Below are positions 44,826-45,833 of a stretch of DNA of 45,833 bases, in pieces. Made by a program: the position numbers and the translations under genes. The stretch's first letter is position 1, and the number at the start of each line of letters is the position of its first letter. The stretch is taken from assembly GCA_002238665.1 (NCBI GenBank), contig MPMU01000009.1, positions 1-45,833 of the forward strand, given 5' to 3'. The DNA comes from Gammaproteobacteria bacterium bin55. Its GTDB lineage: Bacteria > Pseudomonadota > Gammaproteobacteria > Pseudomonadales > Azotimanducaceae. The notes beneath the pieces are model-generated. The model was given only the letters and a program-made list of their open reading frames with translations, did no database searches and was not told where the DNA came from.

Positions 44826-45116
44826 TCAGATCAAAATTAATACAGCGATGCGACCCAAATACGTATGAACTGCGGAGTGGTTTATCTAGAGGCCTACCAG
44901 GATGCCTATACCCTGCGAGTTCCTGACTGGAGTGTGGGAACGCGCATGCCAGCTGACCTATTCATTACCGCATTGAAATCAGATATCCAGCGTGGCTACT
45001 CGGACAAAGGGCGGACTGTTCACTCGGACCATGGTACCCAATACACGTCCCAAGAGTTTTGAGCTACCAGGGCAGAACACCGATTTGAGCAATCGATGGG
45101 TCAAGAGGGAAGTTGC
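44826..45116 (+). pseudogene. IS3-family transposase OrfB (integrase core) fragment
   Basis: The clear part from 44865 reads VVYLEAYQDAYTLRVPDWSV, then MPADLFITALKSDIQRGYSD, then VHSDHGTQYTSQEF, matching the rve catalytic core around the second aspartate (HSDxGxQYTS). An in-frame TGA follows at 45060, after which the frame continues ATRAEHRFEQSMGQEGSC, equivalent to the QSMSRxGNCWDN motif. The match ends there and maoC-like sequence takes over. Confidence 0.75.
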
Positions 45117-45207
45117 GTCGTAATCCTTAAAGTAAATGTCCTCAATACAAAGGGGTAGTCTACTTGTCCGGGACACGCCGTTGTTGAACTCCAGGTCATC
45201 CTATGAC
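45117..45207 (+). pseudogene. Damaged second copy of the maoC 3' end, fused to transposase sequence
   Basis: In the frame continuing from the transposase fragment: VVILKVNVLNTKG, a TAG stop, then STCPGHAVVEL. The intact gene at 40430-40846 ends VVTLRVNVLNTKGQPTCPGHAVVEL. The normal stop is lost (CTCCAG for CTCTAG). The first part of the gene is absent, so this is a remnant of a paralogue or of a duplication at the island's edge. Confidence 0.8.
45135..45191 (+). repeat. Duplicated maoC 3' segment, copy B
   Basis: Direct repeat of 40787-40843, differing at three of 57 positions, one of which turns CAG into a TAG stop. Together the copies flank the ~4.3-kb accessory island. Confidence 0.85.
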
Positions 45208-45280
45208 GATTTGGGTTTGGGACGTAGATACCTTAGTTTTTGCTAACGCAGAAGCAAGAGCTTTAAAGTTACGCAAGTTC

Positions 45281-45833
45281 TCAGTCAATGCACACTGGAG
45301 AAACCAAGTCTCCATTTCGAATCGGAGATTGATCGACAGCCTGTTCATAGCGTTTCCGTGTTATGTTAATGACCGCCTCGGTATATTCTGGTTTGTTCGC
45401 CACTACGAAATGATCAATCGTGAAAGGCGCAAGCCTCTTCTTATCTTCTGACGCACTCACTCGTTCAATCGTCACTAAGTAATTAGTAGCTTGAACATAT
45501 ACGTGTTTCAACGCCATGGCCTCGTGAGCCGCTTGCTTCCATCTATCACGAGCCTTAGTCTTACAAGAAATCGAAACAGGATGAGTCTCGTGGAATAGAA
45601 ACCAATCAAAAGTAGACAGTGGTACATGACGTACTTCAGCTTGATAGTACATACGCTCTACACCATTTTGAGCCAATGTCTCGCCAACCACATACTCAAA
45701 AAACCTACCATGAACAGATCTATCTGGCAAATTCTTCTGAGATTCGTACGCCGTCATCATCACTTCTACGAATTCATGAGGCAAAAGTTTCCTGTCATCT
45801 AGTAAATCAATGATTTCCAGATAAATGTTCCTA
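45281..45833 (-). CDS. Probable type II-like restriction endonuclease (N-terminus beyond the window)
   Basis: The frame is open from the window edge, so the start lies outside; 184 codons are visible, ending at 45281. A TTG at 45784 is possible but the upstream residues (LEIIDLLDDRKLLPHEF) look natural, so a longer protein is favoured. The core resembles PD-(D/E)xK nucleases: an early helix with HGRFFEYVVGETL, then TFDWFLFHE (Asp) and PVSISCKTKARDRWKQAA, the S-x-K-T-x-x-R-x-R-x-K-Q pattern seen in restriction endonucleases. A serine takes the place of the usual glutamate. Its strand and position suggest it belonged to the same cassette as the methyltransferase remnant and GHKL ATPase. Confidence 0.58.
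   Translation of the reverse strand, partial: RNIYLEIIDLLDDRKLLPHEFVEVMMTAYESQKNLPDRSVHGRFFEYVVGETLAQNGVERMYYQAEVRHVPLSTFDWFLFHETHPVSISCKTKARDRWKQAAHEAMALKHVYVQATNYLVTIERVSASEDKKRLAPFTIDHFVVANKPEYTEAVINITRKRYEQAVDQSPIRNGDLVSPVCID

Larger units (their letters stand above)
44065..45116 (+). mobile_element. Decayed composite of IS3- and IS21-family insertion sequences
   Basis: Three transposase pieces in the same direction: IS3 orfA, IS21 istA, IS3 orfB. All carry frameshifts or stops, and the last ends abruptly in maoC-like sequence. An IS21-like element inserted into an IS3 element, followed by deletions, would explain the order. Ends and target duplications could not be identified. Confidence 0.7.

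Noticed and set aside
45203-45451. 82-codon plus-strand frame after the maoC remnant
   Set aside because: Most of it is antisense to the restriction-like nuclease and the peptide shows no family features.
1-45833. CRISPR array, rRNA or tRNA genes
   Set aside because: No regularly spaced repeats, no rRNA-like blocks and no cloverleaf-like sequence were found on either strand by reading; a tRNAscan run would settle the tRNA question.

Overview
The window reads as chromosomal DNA of a gammaproteobacterium, probably an uncultured marine lineage. The left part carries the classic LPS-transport / sigma-54 / nitrogen-PTS neighbourhood (yrbG-kdsC-lptC-lptA-lptB-rpoN ... hpf-ptsN-rapZ-ptsO) next to ibaG-murA, an arrangement typical of that class. 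The right part is rich in genes for CoA-thioester, lactone and Fe/2-oxoglutarate chemistry, as in marine heterotrophs. I could not assign a genus. Base composition looks moderate (high forties percent G+C by eye), falling visibly in the 41.2-43.8 kb segment.

Layout. (1) 1-8.2 kb, minus strand: housekeeping operons for LPS transport, sigma-54 and the nitrogen-related PTS, interrupted by one DUF547 gene on the plus strand between rpoN and hpf. kdsD and the mla genes that often sit here are missing. (2) 8.6-13.6 kb, plus: ibaG-murA-hisD (no hisG between), a secreted endonuclease/exonuclease/phosphatase-fold protein and zapE. (3) 13.6-19.99 kb: a periplasmic PQQ dehydrogenase with an N-terminal haem c motif, a cysteine-free Fur, a dienelactone hydrolase, a fused double-ATPase ABC protein and an Ldh2-type dehydrogenase. 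(4) 20.2-27.9 kb, plus: a compact operon encoding a complete peptide/opine-type ABC importer (binding protein, two permeases, two ATPases) followed by an SMP-30 lactonase and a MaoC-type hydratase. (5) 28-33.5 kb: DyP peroxidase, YjbQ, a family III CoA-transferase, a phytanoyl-CoA dioxygenase-like protein, a GYD protein and a DUF1993 protein. (6) 33.6-40.85 kb: a secreted peroxiredoxin; an operon of a PhyH-HEAT fusion, a TonB-dependent receptor and a Gfo/Idh/MocA oxidoreductase; an SDR; and a split MaoC pair.

(7) 41.2-45.8 kb is an accessory island. A 797-residue GHKL (MutL/MORC/Hsp90-like) ATPase gene is stop-start coupled to the last ~93 codons of a C5-cytosine DNA methyltransferase. The rest of the methyltransferase is gone. 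Upstream lie decayed IS3 and IS21 transposase pieces, a second damaged copy of the 3' end of the neighbouring maoC gene fused directly to transposase sequence, and then a probable restriction-type nuclease running off the window end. The simplest reading is a GHKL-ATPase-linked restriction-modification cassette wrecked by insertion sequences.

The metabolic genes suggest import of outer-membrane substrates (TonB receptor) and periplasmic substrates (ABC importer), followed by oxidation, lactone opening and CoA-thioester hydration. The substrates cannot be fixed from sequence alone. All calls are from reading motifs; no database search was run.
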